The translations under genes and the position numbers were made by a program. DNA of 64,000 nucleotides, from the NCBI GenBank assembly GCA_022605405.1, contig JABYQQ010000006.1, positions 1,302,001-1,366,000 of the forward strand. Direction: 5' to 3'. Shown here piece after piece: positions 1 to 11,963 of this stretch (its first letter is position 1; every line of letters starts with the position of its first letter). The notes below the pieces were generated by a model. That model worked only from the letters and a program-made list of their open reading frames with translations. It was not told the origin of the DNA and ran no database searches. Source of the stretch: Earliella scabrosa (taxonomy: Eukaryota; Basidiomycota; Agaricomycetes; Polyporales; Polyporaceae).

Positions 1-1
1 G

Positions 2-1180
2 AACCCATATGGTCTTGGTGACGGCGTCAAGTATTACATGCTTGAGGTGGAGGACTGGACACAGCCGTCATACCCCTCCAAACGTCGGGAGTCGGCGAAA
101 AAGGTTCCACCGGTCGAACCACCTTCAGAGCCCGCCACCCATCTCCTTCCAGCCGCAGAGACAGGCACCATTCCGGCAGGTCCACCGGAACCGGAGGTCG
201 AGGAATCCTTCAGTGCAACGCGCCCTCCGACGTCGCACCTGTTCCCACGCAATCGTTCTGCCTCGTCCCCCACCGCAGGCCCATCTTCGCTCTCCAGGCT
301 TCTCGCACAGGCTGGACCGGCGGAGCCTCCAGTATCGACCTCGTTGCCAACTGCTTCGGCCGAACCGCCAGAGACGGCCGCTGAGACGATTCCTCCTCCG
401 CACCCCTCAACGCCCCCCGACAGCATCAGTCCGAGGGCGTCCCGAAGCGTGTCCCCAACCGCTCCGCTCCCACCTCCAGTTGCAGCTCCGTCTCTTCCCC
501 CGCCCCAACCTGAGCCACCGTCGTCTCCCACACGGCCAACCGTGAGCTCCACGCCCGCGCCAGCGCCCGGACCTCACCAGACAAACAACCACGGCCTCTC
601 GCACGCGTCCCCCCGGCGGCCAGGCTCGCGCGCGTCCCGCGGCTCGACCTCGTCGCGATTCTCGACGGGCCGCATCCCGTTCGGCGCCGTCTCGTCGGGC
701 GCTGCCCCCAAAGCGATGCCGACCACGGCGATATCCGAGCTCTCAACCACCCCTTCCTCCGGGTCCGGGTCGAGCGACACGGTGGGCATGCCCGGCTCGC
801 TCGTGCTCGGGACGTCGGCGATCCCGTCGCCAGAGGGCTCGCCGACGAGGGGGATGACGAGCCTTTTGACGCAGACGCATCGCCGGCGGACGACGTCGTA
901 CCACGTCCCGCCGTCGCGCAGCTCGACGATCGGGCTGTCGACGGCCGCGGCTGCTGCGCCGTCGAGCCCGCTTGCGTCTGGGACGGGCGCGGGGGTCGTG
1001 GCGAGCGGGAGCGCGAGCAGTCGGCTCGCGAGTCTGGCGAGCAGCTGGGGCGTGTCGTTTGGAAGGAGGAGGAAGGCTGAGTTGGAGGCTGATGGCGGTG
1101 GGAGTGGGAGCGGGAGTGGAGGTGGGCGCGCACCTGGGAACGCGAGTCCGATCTTGGAGTCGCCTTCGCCGGGGGAGTGA
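2..1180 (+). CDS. ATG11: Autophagy-related protein 11, C-terminal part (5'-truncated)
   Basis: The reading frame is open from the window edge. It begins NPYGLGDGVKYYMLEVEDW, which matches the end of the conserved C-terminal domain of Atg11/RB1CC1-type scaffolds (NPY...LEVEDW). Atg11 organises the pre-autophagosomal structure and binds selective-autophagy receptors and Atg1. After this 25-30 residue block follow about 360 residues of low complexity: Pro/Ser/Thr-rich, then Ala/Ser/Gly-rich, ending with a basic RRRKAELEAD patch and a Gly-Ser tract. Such disordered tails are usual in basidiomycete homologues. No intron is apparent. The stop is TGA at 1178-1180. The 5' part of the gene lies outside the window. 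Other open frames on both strands here reflect GC-rich low complexity. The identification rests on the short conserved block and is fairly safe. Confidence 0.75.
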   Translation, partial: NPYGLGDGVKYYMLEVEDWTQPSYPSKRRESAKKVPPVEPPSEPATHLLPAAETGTIPAGPPEPEVEESFSATRPPTSHLFPRNRSASSPTAGPSSLSRLLAQAGPAEPPVSTSLPTASAEPPETAAETIPPPHPSTPPDSISPRASRSVSPTAPLPPPVAAPSLPPPQPEPPSSPTRPTVSSTPAPAPGPHQTNNHGLSHASPRRPGSRASRGSTSSRFSTGRIPFGAVSSGAAPKAMPTTAISELSTTPSSGSGSSDTVGMPGSLVLGTSAIPSPEGSPTRGMTSLLTQTHRRRTTSYHVPPSRSSTIGLSTAAAAAPSSPLASGTGAGVVASGSASSRLASLASSWGVSFGRRRKAELEADGGGSGSGSGGGRAPGNASPILESPSPGE

Positions 1181-4100
1181 TTGGTGAGCGATGGGTGATG
1201 AGCGTTGAACCTTCGTGTGTCGGCCTATGACGCGTCGTCCGTTTGGGTTGGCGTTCCGTCTGTGGTCGGTGCCGTGGCATCCTGCGTTCTGCCCCCTCCC
1301 TCGTTCCACTCAATATGCCTCTTGCACGTCGCATCCTCTGGCTTCGCACTCATCCTTTTCTTTCCGGTACCCGCCCGTCTTGCACGCCATCGCCTGCTGC
1401 TTCGGCGATCCCACTCCCACTCGCGTCTCCCCGATGCTATTAGTGTTTGACATCCTCCTCATCACGTAGCCGTCCATCCACGGGCGAACATGACTACAGC
1501 GTGCTTGCGTAGAAAGGGCCTGTCGCTTTCACACACTGATATACATACATACTATACGGTACTGCTCGCGCTCCCACGTGCAGCTTGGATAATATCAATA
1601 GAGCGGATTCTGCTTGGAGCTTCGCTGCCTCCCCGTGCGCGTGCGGGATTCAGGAATTCGAAGAATCCGAGGCGTGCGGATCCACATCGAAAACGAGAAG
1701 AGATCGAAGACGGAAGCCGAACCCGGGGTTTGGGCGAGGAGCTCTCAGAGGAAGAGGAAGGGGAACTTGGAAATAAGTACTTTTCATTGTTTCGACTGCG
1801 GTCACCCTGCGTGGGATCGGCACCCGGTGTTATCTCGACCTTCGAATTAATGGCCAGTGGAGCGTGTCGGAGGTACGTACTTCTATGATTCTATCTATAA
1901 TCTAGATTCTCAAATCGTGCAAGTGCTTCGGGTGCTTCTTGTGAGTTCTATCAGCGATTCACTCTCTGCTGTGACTCTTATCAGCTGCGGAAGAAGTACG
2001 TTGGACTGGAACGTCTGCCGTTAACGTTGCCCTGTTACTCATGAACGCCTGGGGACACCGTGTAGAGGAGAAGTTGTGCATATGCATGCTGTGGGAAGGA
2101 TGGCAGCACTTCCCGCAATGCCTCGTACTCAGGACGCAATGCAAGCACCGGTACCTGAGTTCAGATGAGTGGCACCACGCCCAACTTGAATGTCCGTCGT
2201 AAGTACTCAAAGCGGCGACGACCGTAGCGCTGGGCGCATGCGCAGGTCCGCACCCGACGCACCGCAGTAGGTTGAGCGACGTTCGACCGACCGCTCGACC
2301 GATCGATGGGCGGACGCGCCTCCTTTGGAAAGGCTGCAGCATTTTAGGCTCAACTTGAGCATTGGAACCATTGGAACTTGGAGGAGCGATGCCACATCAA
2401 GGGGCCATTTGGAATTTTTTGCGCGCGCGCGCGGCGGTCGACCGTCGAATTACGTGGTGGCGAGCGCGGTTTCTCCGGAGTCCGACGTACATGCCACGGT
2501 CAGTGGGTCACGGTTGAGCTAGAGGTTGGAGGCCGCATAAACACCCACTTGCAAGGGGCTGGAGCGGGAGGTGCGATATCGATAAGTGTCGAGACTGGGA
2601 CTCGACAGTCGGCCAGAAATCGAAGGACGACAGACGTGAGATGCGGATTTCGGATGGAGCGAGTTGGTGCAAAATACTCCGTGCTCTTCTCCGAGAGTCC
2701 GACCCGCCCGACCTGCGCCCGACGCTCAGTCGAGGAGCGCACCGCACAGCCCGTCGAAACGTGAGTTCATCAGGTCGTCCTCTCCACTGTCCATCCACTG
2801 TCCAGGTCCGAAGTCCTTGTGGCGGCTGCGGTCAACGTAAGCCAGTCCCGCACATGACCGCGGGCTTGCAGCTTATGCGTAAATATTACTAGGATTAGCT
2901 AGAGAGGGAGAGAGACCGGGAGGGCGGCGGGGTGGTGGCGCAGGGCGTCGGACGCCAAGAGGGAGAGTTTCTCCAATGTTACTGCGCTGATCGCCTCCAC
3001 GCCGGGCTGGACGCCCTTATCGCATGGTGGGCGGGAAGCCTCGAGTTGCAGTTGGACTGGCAGTGGATGGAATACTTATGTCACTGAGAATCGCGTGCGG
3101 GGGGGTTCTGGTGGGTCTGCCACGGGAGGAGGCTACTATACGATGACGTAGGATGGTTATTGCAGGTTGCTGCGAAGGCGGCCACGAGAACCGGATTCGA
3201 ACTTGATGGCATTCGAAGCTACTTACTTTTCCTGTGCTGTCGCGAGGTACCCTGTGTCGCTCAGTCGGTCCCGAGGTCCCGAAGGTCTTGGGCATGTTCA
3301 AACTTCAACGGTCGCTGCACGCAGGTAAATGGGCGTTCCAATCTGTTCCAACCAAGGTCAGACGAGCACGGGTCAATTATGGGCGTGGGCGGGCGCGGGC
3401 AGGTGACCACGAGAGCCGGCGGCCCACAGGCTTGGGCCGATCTCGCTCTCAGATTGCAGGGCTTCTCAGAAGTTGGACTGGACTGCACCCGATCGCACGA
3501 TCGCATATTCAACGCTACGCCGACGCGCGCTTGCGTTGAGTAAGCTACATGCATGGTGGCGTTGCTGCAAGCTGAAGTCACACGGCGGGCGGATGAATGT
3601 TGCTGATAAGTCCTTAGACGGTCCCCAGACCGCCCCACGGGGGAGGGGAGCGCGGGGGCGGGGAGGTAAAATTGTGCGCATGGTGTCGGGGATTCAGAGT
3701 GATGTCCTCTTTCGGACGCGGCGGCCTGATTGGATCAGCGCACAGGCGCTCATGCGACGCGCTTTGCCCCTGTCTGTCTCCTCGCCCGCCGGAACCTCTG
3801 CGAAATATGTGTGGTGCTGTGCTTGCGTTATTTTTCTTCCGCGCCCGACGTGCTCAACGTCCTTGTCCAAGGAGATGCGCACGTCGGCTGGGCCCTTGAA
3901 AAGACGCATGGTGGCGGTCTGGGTGAATCACGAGCTTTCCTAGATGGGAAGCTGGGAAGGGCCCGGGCGCGCGATGCGCCTTCGCTACAACGTTTGCATG
4001 CATCGCTGCGCTCCTTCGTTCTCTCCGTTCCTGGACCCGGATGCTGCACTCTGAAAGGCTAAACCAGCGACGTTGGCCGGCGTCGACTCATGCTTATAGC

Positions 4101-4396
4101 TCTATCAGGGGTGCCTTGGGGACTGAAAGGCAAGAAGTCGGAGGAGGGCGACGGGTGCGGGGGCGGGGGAAGCAAAGGCCGAGAGTGTGGCCCGTGCCTG
4201 GCTGGATCTGGCGGGGCGGGAGGCGAGGGGCCAATGAGCGATGCGGATCGGGCACAGGCAATCAGCGCACACGGGGAAACTGGAGAAATCGTGGAGAAAT
4301 AGCCGTCGGACTAGCCGACGTCGTCGCTGCCAGCCAGTGGCCACTCCTGCCCAGCACGCTCTCTCGGTCACCTGCCTCTCTTTCCTGATCCCGCCC
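1181..4396. other. Intergenic stretch without a recognisable gene
   Basis: About 3.2 kb between ATG11 and the sugar-transporter promoter. Open frames are short, lack spliced partners and resemble nothing I know. There is a small alternating GC tract (gcgcgcgcgcgc) near 2420 and several purine- or pyrimidine-rich stretches. The proximal 300-400 bases before 4397 are presumably the transporter promoter. Confidence 0.5.
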
Positions 4397-4403
4397 TATA
4401 AAG
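4397..4403 (+). promoter_or_regulatory. TATA box of the sugar transporter
   Basis: TATAAAG lies 83 nt before the start codon and is followed by a strongly CT-rich leader (about 4404-4470). This is the usual arrangement of a well-expressed fungal promoter. Confidence 0.6.
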
Positions 4404-4485
4404 CATCCTCTCCCACCCTCGTCGCTCCTTAGCTTCTCCCAGCTCGTCTCCAGCCCCGACTCCCGAGCCTCCGTCCCCGCTCACA

Positions 4486-6621
4486 ATGGCAGTCGGTCCC
4501 GCCGCCACCTCCTCCTCCCATGAGGGCTTCATGCACCTCGTCGATCCCAACAGGAAGTGGTACAACAACAGGAGGTGCCTATCCTCGTCCTCTCCTCCCG
4601 CTCCCATCCCCGGAATTCACCCTAATGCCCCCGCAGACTCATCATCCTCCACGCATGGCTTGTCCTTCTGTATGTATTCCTCTCCTCTTCCCCTACTCTC
4701 GATGTTTCTCCGAGTACTCACCATCGCATCTACCCAGCCTCATCACCTCCTCCACCAACGGTTTCGACGGGAGTTTGATGAACAGTCTGCAGTCCATGAA
4801 GAGATGGCAGTCCTTCTTCGGCACACCTGAAGGTTCTACTCTCGGTCTCTTGAACGCCATCCAGGTGAGCTCCTCTCCATTATTTCCATTCACATGCCCG
4901 ATCTTATTCCCGCTCGAAGAACATTGGTTCCCTCGCAGGTTACCCCTTCGCGCCCTACCTCTCGGATGGCATCGGTCGTCGGCCTACCATCTGGATCGGT
5001 GCAGTCTGCATGATCGCAGGTTCCGCCCTCCAGACTGCCTGCACCAACATTGACCAGTTCATTGGTGCTCGGTGAGTGTGCATCCCCACTACATGCGCGC
5101 CTTCCAAGACTAATCCCTCGCTTCCATACAAGTTTCCTGATCGGTTTCGGTCTCTCGATTGCGTGTAAGGACCATACGTTCCTCGCCGCTTCCCTTCGCT
5201 CATCTGACGCGTGGTAATCTAGCCAACGCTGCGCCCATGTTGGTCACCGAGGTCTCGTACCCCGTCTACCGTCCCCAGCTCAGTTCGCTCTACAACACCC
5301 TCTGGTACTCCGGTAACATTGTGTACGTCCCTCGCCGTCTCCTACATTTCAGCGTATTCATGCCGTGTCAATTTCGCAGCGCCTCCTGGGCATCTTTCGG
5401 TACTGCGCGCATCAACAGCGACTGGTCATGGCGTATCCCCTCCCTCCTCCAGGCCATCCCCTCCTGCTTCCAGTTCTTCCTTATCTGGTTCGTCCCCGAG
5501 TCTCCCCGTTGGCTCGTCAGCAAGGGCAAGGAGTCCGAGGCCCTCCGCGTCCTCGCCCACTACCACGCTGACGGCGACGAGACCGACCCGCTCGTCCTCT
5601 ACGAATTCGAGGAAATCAAGACGGCCATCAAGATTGACACGGAGAGTGAGTGTGCATCGAGTCCACCCGCTTGTCCCCGTTAATGTATCGGACCACAGCC
5701 CAGAAGAACGTTGGCTGGAAGGCTCTCGTCGCGACCAAGGGCAACCGCAAGCGGATGGGCATCATCATCGCCATTGCCTGGTTCTCGCAGTGGTCCGGGA
5801 ACGGTCTCGTCTCGTACTACCTCAACAAGGTCTTCAACACGATCGGCATCACCGACACGGACATCCAGTTGCTCATCACTGGTATCCTCGCCATCTGGAA
5901 CTTGTGCTGGGCGGTCTTCGCGTCCTTCCAGGTCGACCGCTGGGGCCGTCGCTTCCTGTTCCTCACCTCCGCGGCGGGCATGACGCTCTTCTTCACGCTG
6001 CAGACGATCTGCTCGGCGCAGTACGCGCTCCACGGCTCGGACGCGGCGGCGCACGCCGTCATCGCGTTCATCTTCCTGTTCTACGCGTTCTACGAGTGAG
6101 TCTCGCTCTCATTTTTCGAGCGTTTGCGTGCGGCGTGCTGACCGTGCCCGGCTAGTCTTGCGTTCACACCGCTCATCGTGTCGTACACGCTCGAGATCTT
6201 GCCGTACTCGCTCCGCGCCAAGGGCTTCAACGTGTTCAACTTCACGATCTCGCTCGCGCTCATCTTCAACCAGTACGTCAACCCGATCGCGCTCGAGAAC
6301 ATCGGCTGGAAGTACTACGTGAGTCTCCCTACCTCCCTCCGTTGCTTCCCTCCCCCGTCCTCCGTCCTTCGCCCGTCTCGCGGCACATGCTGACCAGCGC
6401 CTGCGTGACAGATCGTGTACTGCGCATGGCTCGCGTTCGAGACCGTGTTCCTGTACTTCTTCGTCGTCGAGACCAAGAACCGGACGCTCGAGGAGACGGC
6501 GGCGCTGTTCGACGGCGACGACCTCGCGAAGCTGCACGCCGCGGCCCAGCAAGCGGCCGCCGCCGAGGTCCGCCACGAGGACTACGACGAAAAGACGTCG
6601 GATCCGGCGCTCAAGGTCTAA
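4486..6621 (+). CDS. MFS sugar transporter (hexose / lactose-permease type)
   Basis: Ten exons join in frame to 522 residues, the normal length for the sugar-porter family (Pfam Sugar_tr, 12 membrane segments). Exons: 4486-4574, 4637-4669, 4738-4864, 4920-5071, 5133-5164, 5223-5322, 5380-5645, 5699-6095, 6156-6318, 6412-6621. Visible hallmarks are GFDGSLMNSLQ in the first helix, DGIGRRP after helix 2, PESPRWLVSKGKE before the central loop, VDRWGRR after helix 8, and VETKNRTLEE after helix 12. The N-terminus is short and cytosolic. It should import hexoses or disaccharides across the plasma membrane; the fungal lactose-permease/hexose-transporter subgroup is the closest match, but substrate cannot be read from sequence. 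A TATA box and CT-rich leader precede it. The family call is near certain and the substrate is inferred. Confidence 0.93.
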
Positions 6622-8221
6622 TAAGCCTTGCGCTGGGTTCGTCTCCGCCTGTTCCGACCCTCCCTCTTCTTCGTCTTTTCCTCGGCTCTCGGCTGTGCTC
6701 CTTCGCGGGTTCGTGTGTTTATCTTATCGGTTATGGTGGTGTGGGCGGATGGATGCTGGATGTTGGGTAGGCGGAAGGATGGTGGTGGTGGTGGTAGTGC
6801 TGCACGCGACTGTAACGATATCCCTCTCACGCTCTGCATGGCATGACTCACTCTGCGCTCTCCTCTCTCGGCTCTCAGCCACAGCGACTGTGGGGCGTTC
6901 CTCGTCTTCATCGCTCCTCTCCTACCCCTGCTCCCTCCTCGTACGTGTTGCTCCTCCCCCCCTCCCCTTCGCACACTCCTATTGCTTTTTGCTAGTGTAT
7001 ATTACGACCCCCACCCCCACGACCCCGCTCGAGTGCACCCACATTCACATTCACGCCTCCCATCCGCGCCCTGGTCCTAGGCCTAGGGCGCGCGAGGACA
7101 TGTACCATCACGCAACGGCTCGAACGCATAGCACACACTCCGAGTCCATATGGCTGTTCGGACGGAAATACTTACCTCCTCCTCCAAGCTTACGATCACG
7201 CATCCCCTGTACTTAGTCGGTACTGCAGTATACTACTTAGCACGCGGCTCGGTCCAGTCTCGTCGGAATCGGATTTTTCTCTTACTCTCTCTCTCTCTAA
7301 GTCTTGCGGGAAGTTCACGTAGCTCGAGGGCTGGGCTCCATCCTCGACGCATGTGTATAGGGCACTTGGCACCGGTCTCCAACAGTTATTCCAAGTCCAA
7401 AGACCATATCCATGTGCGCCCAACTACTAGTTCGTATGGAGCGTGTTCATGTGGTTCCGTACGTTCCGTGCTCGGACCGTTGGACGGCTCCCGCGTCCCA
7501 GTGATGGCGTCCGTCGTCCCCGCGTGGTTGATGGAGCCGGACATGCCGGGCCTCCATCTGTCCAGGGCCAGCGGGCGCGGAGTTGGTGCAGAACCTCCAC
7601 ATGCATATGCTGCTTAGTACTTACGACTTTTTCGTGCCAGTGACGAGGAGCGCTCCCCTCAACCGATCGCCTAGACCTGACCGGGCTAACCACACAGTAC
7701 ACCGTTCAAGAGAGTGTACAAATCACCGACCCCAGAGCACACGGCTGAGAAACGCGGATAAATTTTTCGATGGTCATTGTCGTGACATCCGTGGATGGCT
7801 CGTGGAACGGGTTCTTTTCGAGGCACCGCGGCCGCATGGCTTGGACAAACGAATGACGGTGAACGAAAGCAAGACAATCCAAAACTGGTCACCATGGTCC
7901 TGCGTTGCAGGCTATATAATGCAGTTGGGGTTAACACCTTCGCAGCAACTTGACGCAGTGGAAGCGTGCAGGGCTCATACATACGTTTGATACCCTGAAG
8001 TCCCTAGATCGAAACTAGGAGTTGCTACTCTGAAAACGCAAATGTTTTTACGCGATCGAATACCTCCTTCTGTTGCCTTTCGGTCTTCAAGCTTCAGTCG
8101 TTATAGGACTGTTTATTATGAGAGACACTTGCAAGACCCACCCACATCGATTGTGGCGGGCGAATGCCGGACGCCCAAGGAGCGCGGGCGCCTACATTCT
8201 ACACCGTTCTTCCATCTCGCC
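6622..8221. other. Intergenic stretch with simple-sequence tracts
   Basis: No gene recognised. It contains a GGT-rich tract near 6781-6800, pyrimidine-rich stretches around 6900-7030 and a CT dinucleotide run near 7283-7298. The 3' UTR of the transporter and the promoter of the small gene at 8222 must lie here. Confidence 0.5.
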
Positions 8222-8612
8222 ATGAACACTCCTCAAACAATGGTCAGTCAGTAAGCGTTCAGGTCGAACACTCAATCTCACGTCGTGCGTGGCCTCCAGA
8301 TGCTGGGCTGGGGCAGCCTGATCGTGGCTGCTGGCGTTAGCTACTACTACGCGAGACAGTCGATCAACGAGAGGAGGGCGTTGCAGGAGGCAAGGGGACA
8401 AAGGCCGTCGGAGAAGCTTGATTGTGCGTACATGCCTACTTGCCAGTGGGTTGTGAGATGACGTTTGTGCGTCTGACGGTGACACAGGGCGCTCGAGGAT
8501 CGAGCAGCAGGAGAAGCAAGGGGTGGCGGGAGCAGGAGACGCAAGTCAGAGCACACAGTCGGGGTCGTCGTCCGGTGTCGATGCAAGAGCGGCGGGGAAG
8601 GGGCCTTCATGA
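8222..8612 (+). CDS. Small single-pass membrane protein (DUF4748-like)
   Basis: Three exons (8222-8242, 8300-8423, 8488-8612) give an 89-residue protein. Exon 1 codes only seven residues (MNTPQTM). Exon 2 gives a short hydrophobic helix (GWGSLIVAAGVSYYYA) followed by RQSINERRALQEARG. Exon 3 starts inside the Trp codon of KLDWRSRIEQQEKQG and ends in a Ser/Gly/Ala-rich tail. A short helix followed at once by a basic amphipathic stretch fits small fungal mitochondrial or organellar membrane proteins. I recall the DUF4748 family as having this layout; that assignment is from memory. Function is unknown. Both introns (57 and 64 nt) have good GT-AG signals and the phases agree. An alternative start at the second ATG (8300) would drop the first exon. 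Confidence 0.65.
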
Positions 8613-9239
8613 AGACGTCCGCGACGGAGTATGGTCGTTCTGTCTCCACGCAAGCGTTTCTGTCTGGAGTCTCCGACATGAAGACCTCTCCCGATGGGCT
8701 TCAAGCTGGGGCCGCGGTTCGTTTCTACTCTTTCCCTCCCAGTACCGACGTTCTGTTGCTACACGCCTGTGTCGACATGCCGATAGATTTATTGTCCCTT
8801 GAGCGCATGCCTGTCCCGACTGCCCCCACAAGCTGAGCGTGGACGCCAGAGCCGCGACTCTTGAAAGCTTGAACGCCGGCGAGATTCACGCGATAGAACT
8901 CGTCGCCCCCAGCATGGCAGGTGGGGCGCGGGAAGCCTGCTCGCTCGGGTCCGAGGTTAGTCCTGGTTGGACACGGGTGGGCGGAGCGAGCGGCGCGGCC
9001 ATGACACTGACAGACTTTGTGCGAGTGACGAGCGGAAAGAGGATCGCTGCTCTTCACTCGTCCGGCATCTCAACCACTTGCTCCCCATGTCTCTCTCTCA
9101 TCTCTTTCTTCCTCGACGACCATCTCGCCTCGCGCCGCCTGGCTCGTACTCCCCTGCTCTTCGTCGACGTTGGTGACGGTGAGCTGAATTTCTGTCCAGG
9201 TAGAGACGCACGCGATCGCCGAAGCTGGAGCTCAAGTGG
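8613..9239. other. Intergenic stretch, possible 5' leader of the next gene
   Basis: Only short frames without recognisable similarity. A TAG near 9201 closes the frame of the zinc-finger gene upstream of its first ATG, so no extra coding 5' exon is required, though a non-coding leader exon is possible. Confidence 0.4.
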
Positions 9240-11963
9240 ATGATGAGCATGGGGAGCGCAGACGGCCAAGGTACGTCGTCGTCCCCCAACTCGATGAAAG
9301 AGTACTGCTTATATGCGCGCAGGGCCCAGCTCTCGAACGAGGTCAAAGCCAAACCTCAAGCGCAAGGGGGCCGACAGCGACAAGGGCAAGGGTGCCAGAC
9401 CTAGGAAGGTCGCACGGACAAACTCGTCTGCTGCGTCCATCCCGCCCTCTGTCCCTGAACAGGGTGAAGCAGCGACCGGTTGGCCGACTGACGTCCCGCG
9501 GTCGATGCTCTCCTCCTTCAGAGTCACCAATTCGCCCTTCCAAGCATGCAACGCCTCAGGCAAGACCGTCCCCGACCCGTCCACCAAAGACGTCCCGATG
9601 TTTGCTTCTACGGGACCGGAACCCATGTTCGACCATCTATGGCGCCTGACGTTCGTCGAACGCCCACCTACGTCCATAGGCGATCCCACACATCACCCTG
9701 TGCACCCCGAGGTCGCTGTATGCGCCCCCTCCGACTCATCTCCAGATCCACCCTGCATGCAACCTGTGCCCGCGTACCCATCTGCCCACTTTGGACCTGT
9801 TCTCCGACGAATCTCTCCGCGAGGGGACGAGAACAGCTCGCCAGTCGCCACCGTCCACGAGGTCGCTCAGCACCCGGATCCGTGTACGGGTACTATGCAT
9901 ACATCCGCACAGGGCTCGCTCCTCCCGCTCCAGCCGTCGCTGAGCCGGAGATGCCAGCCCTCGGACGATGGGTCCTCTGTGATGCCGCCTACCGCGAACT
10001 TAGCTGGAGAAGGCTCGCTGAGTAACGATTCCGAGCTTCCTCCTCCTGCTCCCTGGATGGCGCATATTCCTACCGTACCTCCTCCTTTCTTGCCTATGCC
10101 TCCCGTCCATCCGTATCCGTTGGCACCAGACGATAGCCTTGGTCTATCTGTTCCTATGGTCGCTCACTCAGCCACGTTCGTGAACAACACAGGGCATCTT
10201 CCTCCCTACGTGTATCTCCCCCCTCCTCCATCAGCCCAAGCTTCGTCAGCCATCGACCCTCAAAGCCTGCACCATGCACCATATCCACCTATGTTGCACG
10301 CCCCACCGCCTTTCGCGTCCGACGAAGCCATGTTCACGCACAGTACTCCAGGCAGCTATCCGCATGCCATCAGCGTACCTGCTCCTTACTTCCACGCGCC
10401 ACCTGCCCCATCCCTTGTCCCTGTCCAGCCATCCGTGGCCTACGCGTATCCGTCACAGCCCACTTCGACAAGTTCGACGCCGTGGTGCACCTTCTTTGAC
10501 ACACTCAAGAAAGGAAAAGGCAAGGGTAAGGCCAAGGCCAAGGGCCCCAAGGGTATCAAGCGACTACACGACGAACTCGCCCATGATCCCCTCGCATGCG
10601 CGGGGCATATCTACGGACACGCACAGGAGGTGCAGATGCATCAGTGTCCGTTCTGCCCGCGCACCTTCGCCTTGGCCAACAGCCTGGCGATACACCTCAA
10701 GTGGCACTGGGGCGCGAGCGGGCTCGACTGGAAGAAAGGTGGGTGTATGCGCTCTGTCCGCCGAGCACGCTGGGCTGACAGCCTATTCCGTGCGTGCGCG
10801 GATACGCAGGGATCAACGCGAATGGCAAGGGCATCGAACGCGTGAGGCGCGACGCAGAGAAACGCCGCGAAGAGTCGGACAGGCTTCAGTCCGAGCTCGA
10901 GCAGGCATTCGCCAGCGAGCCCATAGCTCCTGGCGAGCGCGAGCTCCCCGCGCATGAGCCCACATCCTCGGCCGCGCACGCGGTCCCCGCGGTGTTGGAC
11001 GAGTTCTCGATGCCGGTCATCGCCCAGTCGTCGTTCGGCGGCCTCTTCGACTTCTCCTTTGCCCCGTCCCAGGCTGGGCTGTCCTCTCTGTTCGGCGGCA
11101 GCGACACTCTGAGTCCCGCCAGCTCGTCCGCCAGCTCGAGCGCGGGGATGGCGTACGCGTTTCCGCCGCTGACGTCTGCGCATGGGCTAGCTACGGAGCC
11201 GTCCTCAGGTTCATCGACCGGTGGCTCCGTCCCGCGCACGCCCGAGCTCTCGGCGGACTCGGGCTCGTCGAACGCCGCGAGCGCGGGCAGCGCGTCGCCG
11301 ACGTGGTCGCAGGACCTGTTTGGGGGCGAGGATGAGGACGAGGATGGGAAGGACGGAATGGACGGCGTAGGGCTTGCGGGTGACGACGACCTGTTTGGTG
11401 ATGGAGCGCAAGACCTGTATGGCCACGGCGAGGAAGACCTGTTTGGCGATGATGCAACAACAAACTTAGGGACGGGGATGGGGTCGGGGAGCGAGCCGAA
11501 CGCGGACCATCTGCATCTGGTGCGTACGCCGCCTGCCTGTGCTCTCACGTCCGCGCGCTGGCCTTGACCATGCCTCACATGCGATCCTGCGCCCCACCCG
11601 GTCGCGGCCGCTCGGTGGTGTATGTAGGTTGGCGGGCGAGTGTCTGACCACCGTGCTGCTTTCGTTTCCAGTGTTAGCGCGCCCGAGAGCTGGAGGTCGA
11701 GGTCGAGGTGGGGTCCGTGCGCGCCGCGCATGGCGCCGCTACAGCTGCCCCCTGCTCTGGTGGACGACGACGGAGAGGAGACGTCCGACATAGACGAGGA
11801 CGAGGAAGAAATGCCCTTTTATGCCCGGTCCCCTCGCCCTTTCCCGTTCGCTCCTACCATCTCGGACCCGCATTCGGCGCTGGCTCTGTCGCCCCTCGAC
11901 GAATTGGTTTCTGTGCAGACACTGCCCGCGCTCGATGCGCTCGAGAGGCTCTCGTTGACGTGA
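9240..11963 (+). CDS. Proline-rich single C2H2 zinc-finger protein with acidic DLFG tail
   Basis: Exon 1 (9240-9270, MMSMGSADGQ) joins an exon from 9323 to about 10738, then an exon from 10810. Near the N-terminus are basic patches (RSKPNLKRKG, KGARPRKVAR), possibly nuclear localisation signals. A long Pro/Ser/His-rich region follows. Around residues 452-474 is one classical C2H2 finger, CPFCPRTF...HLKWH (C-x2-C-x12-H-x3-H), preceded by a Lys-rich stretch. Downstream is a short charged helix, a Ser-rich region and an acidic segment that repeats D-L-F/Y-G four times. The last exon reading (about 11690-11963, ...SDIDEDEEE..., ending LERLSLT) is likely, but the splice joining it is unclear: the best donor (11521, gtgcgt) and the best acceptor (ttccag, 11671) do not keep frame. 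Probable nuclear DNA-binding regulator; targets unknown. Confidence 0.6.

Noticed and set aside
426..1349. Arg/Ser-rich 307-codon minus-strand frame
   Set aside because: It is antisense to the ATG11 tail, whose conserved start of frame is clear. The composition is an artefact of GC-rich low complexity.
5319..6155. 278-codon plus-strand frame inside the sugar transporter
   Set aside because: Alternate frame across confirmed transporter exons (PESPRW, VDRWGRR in the other frame).
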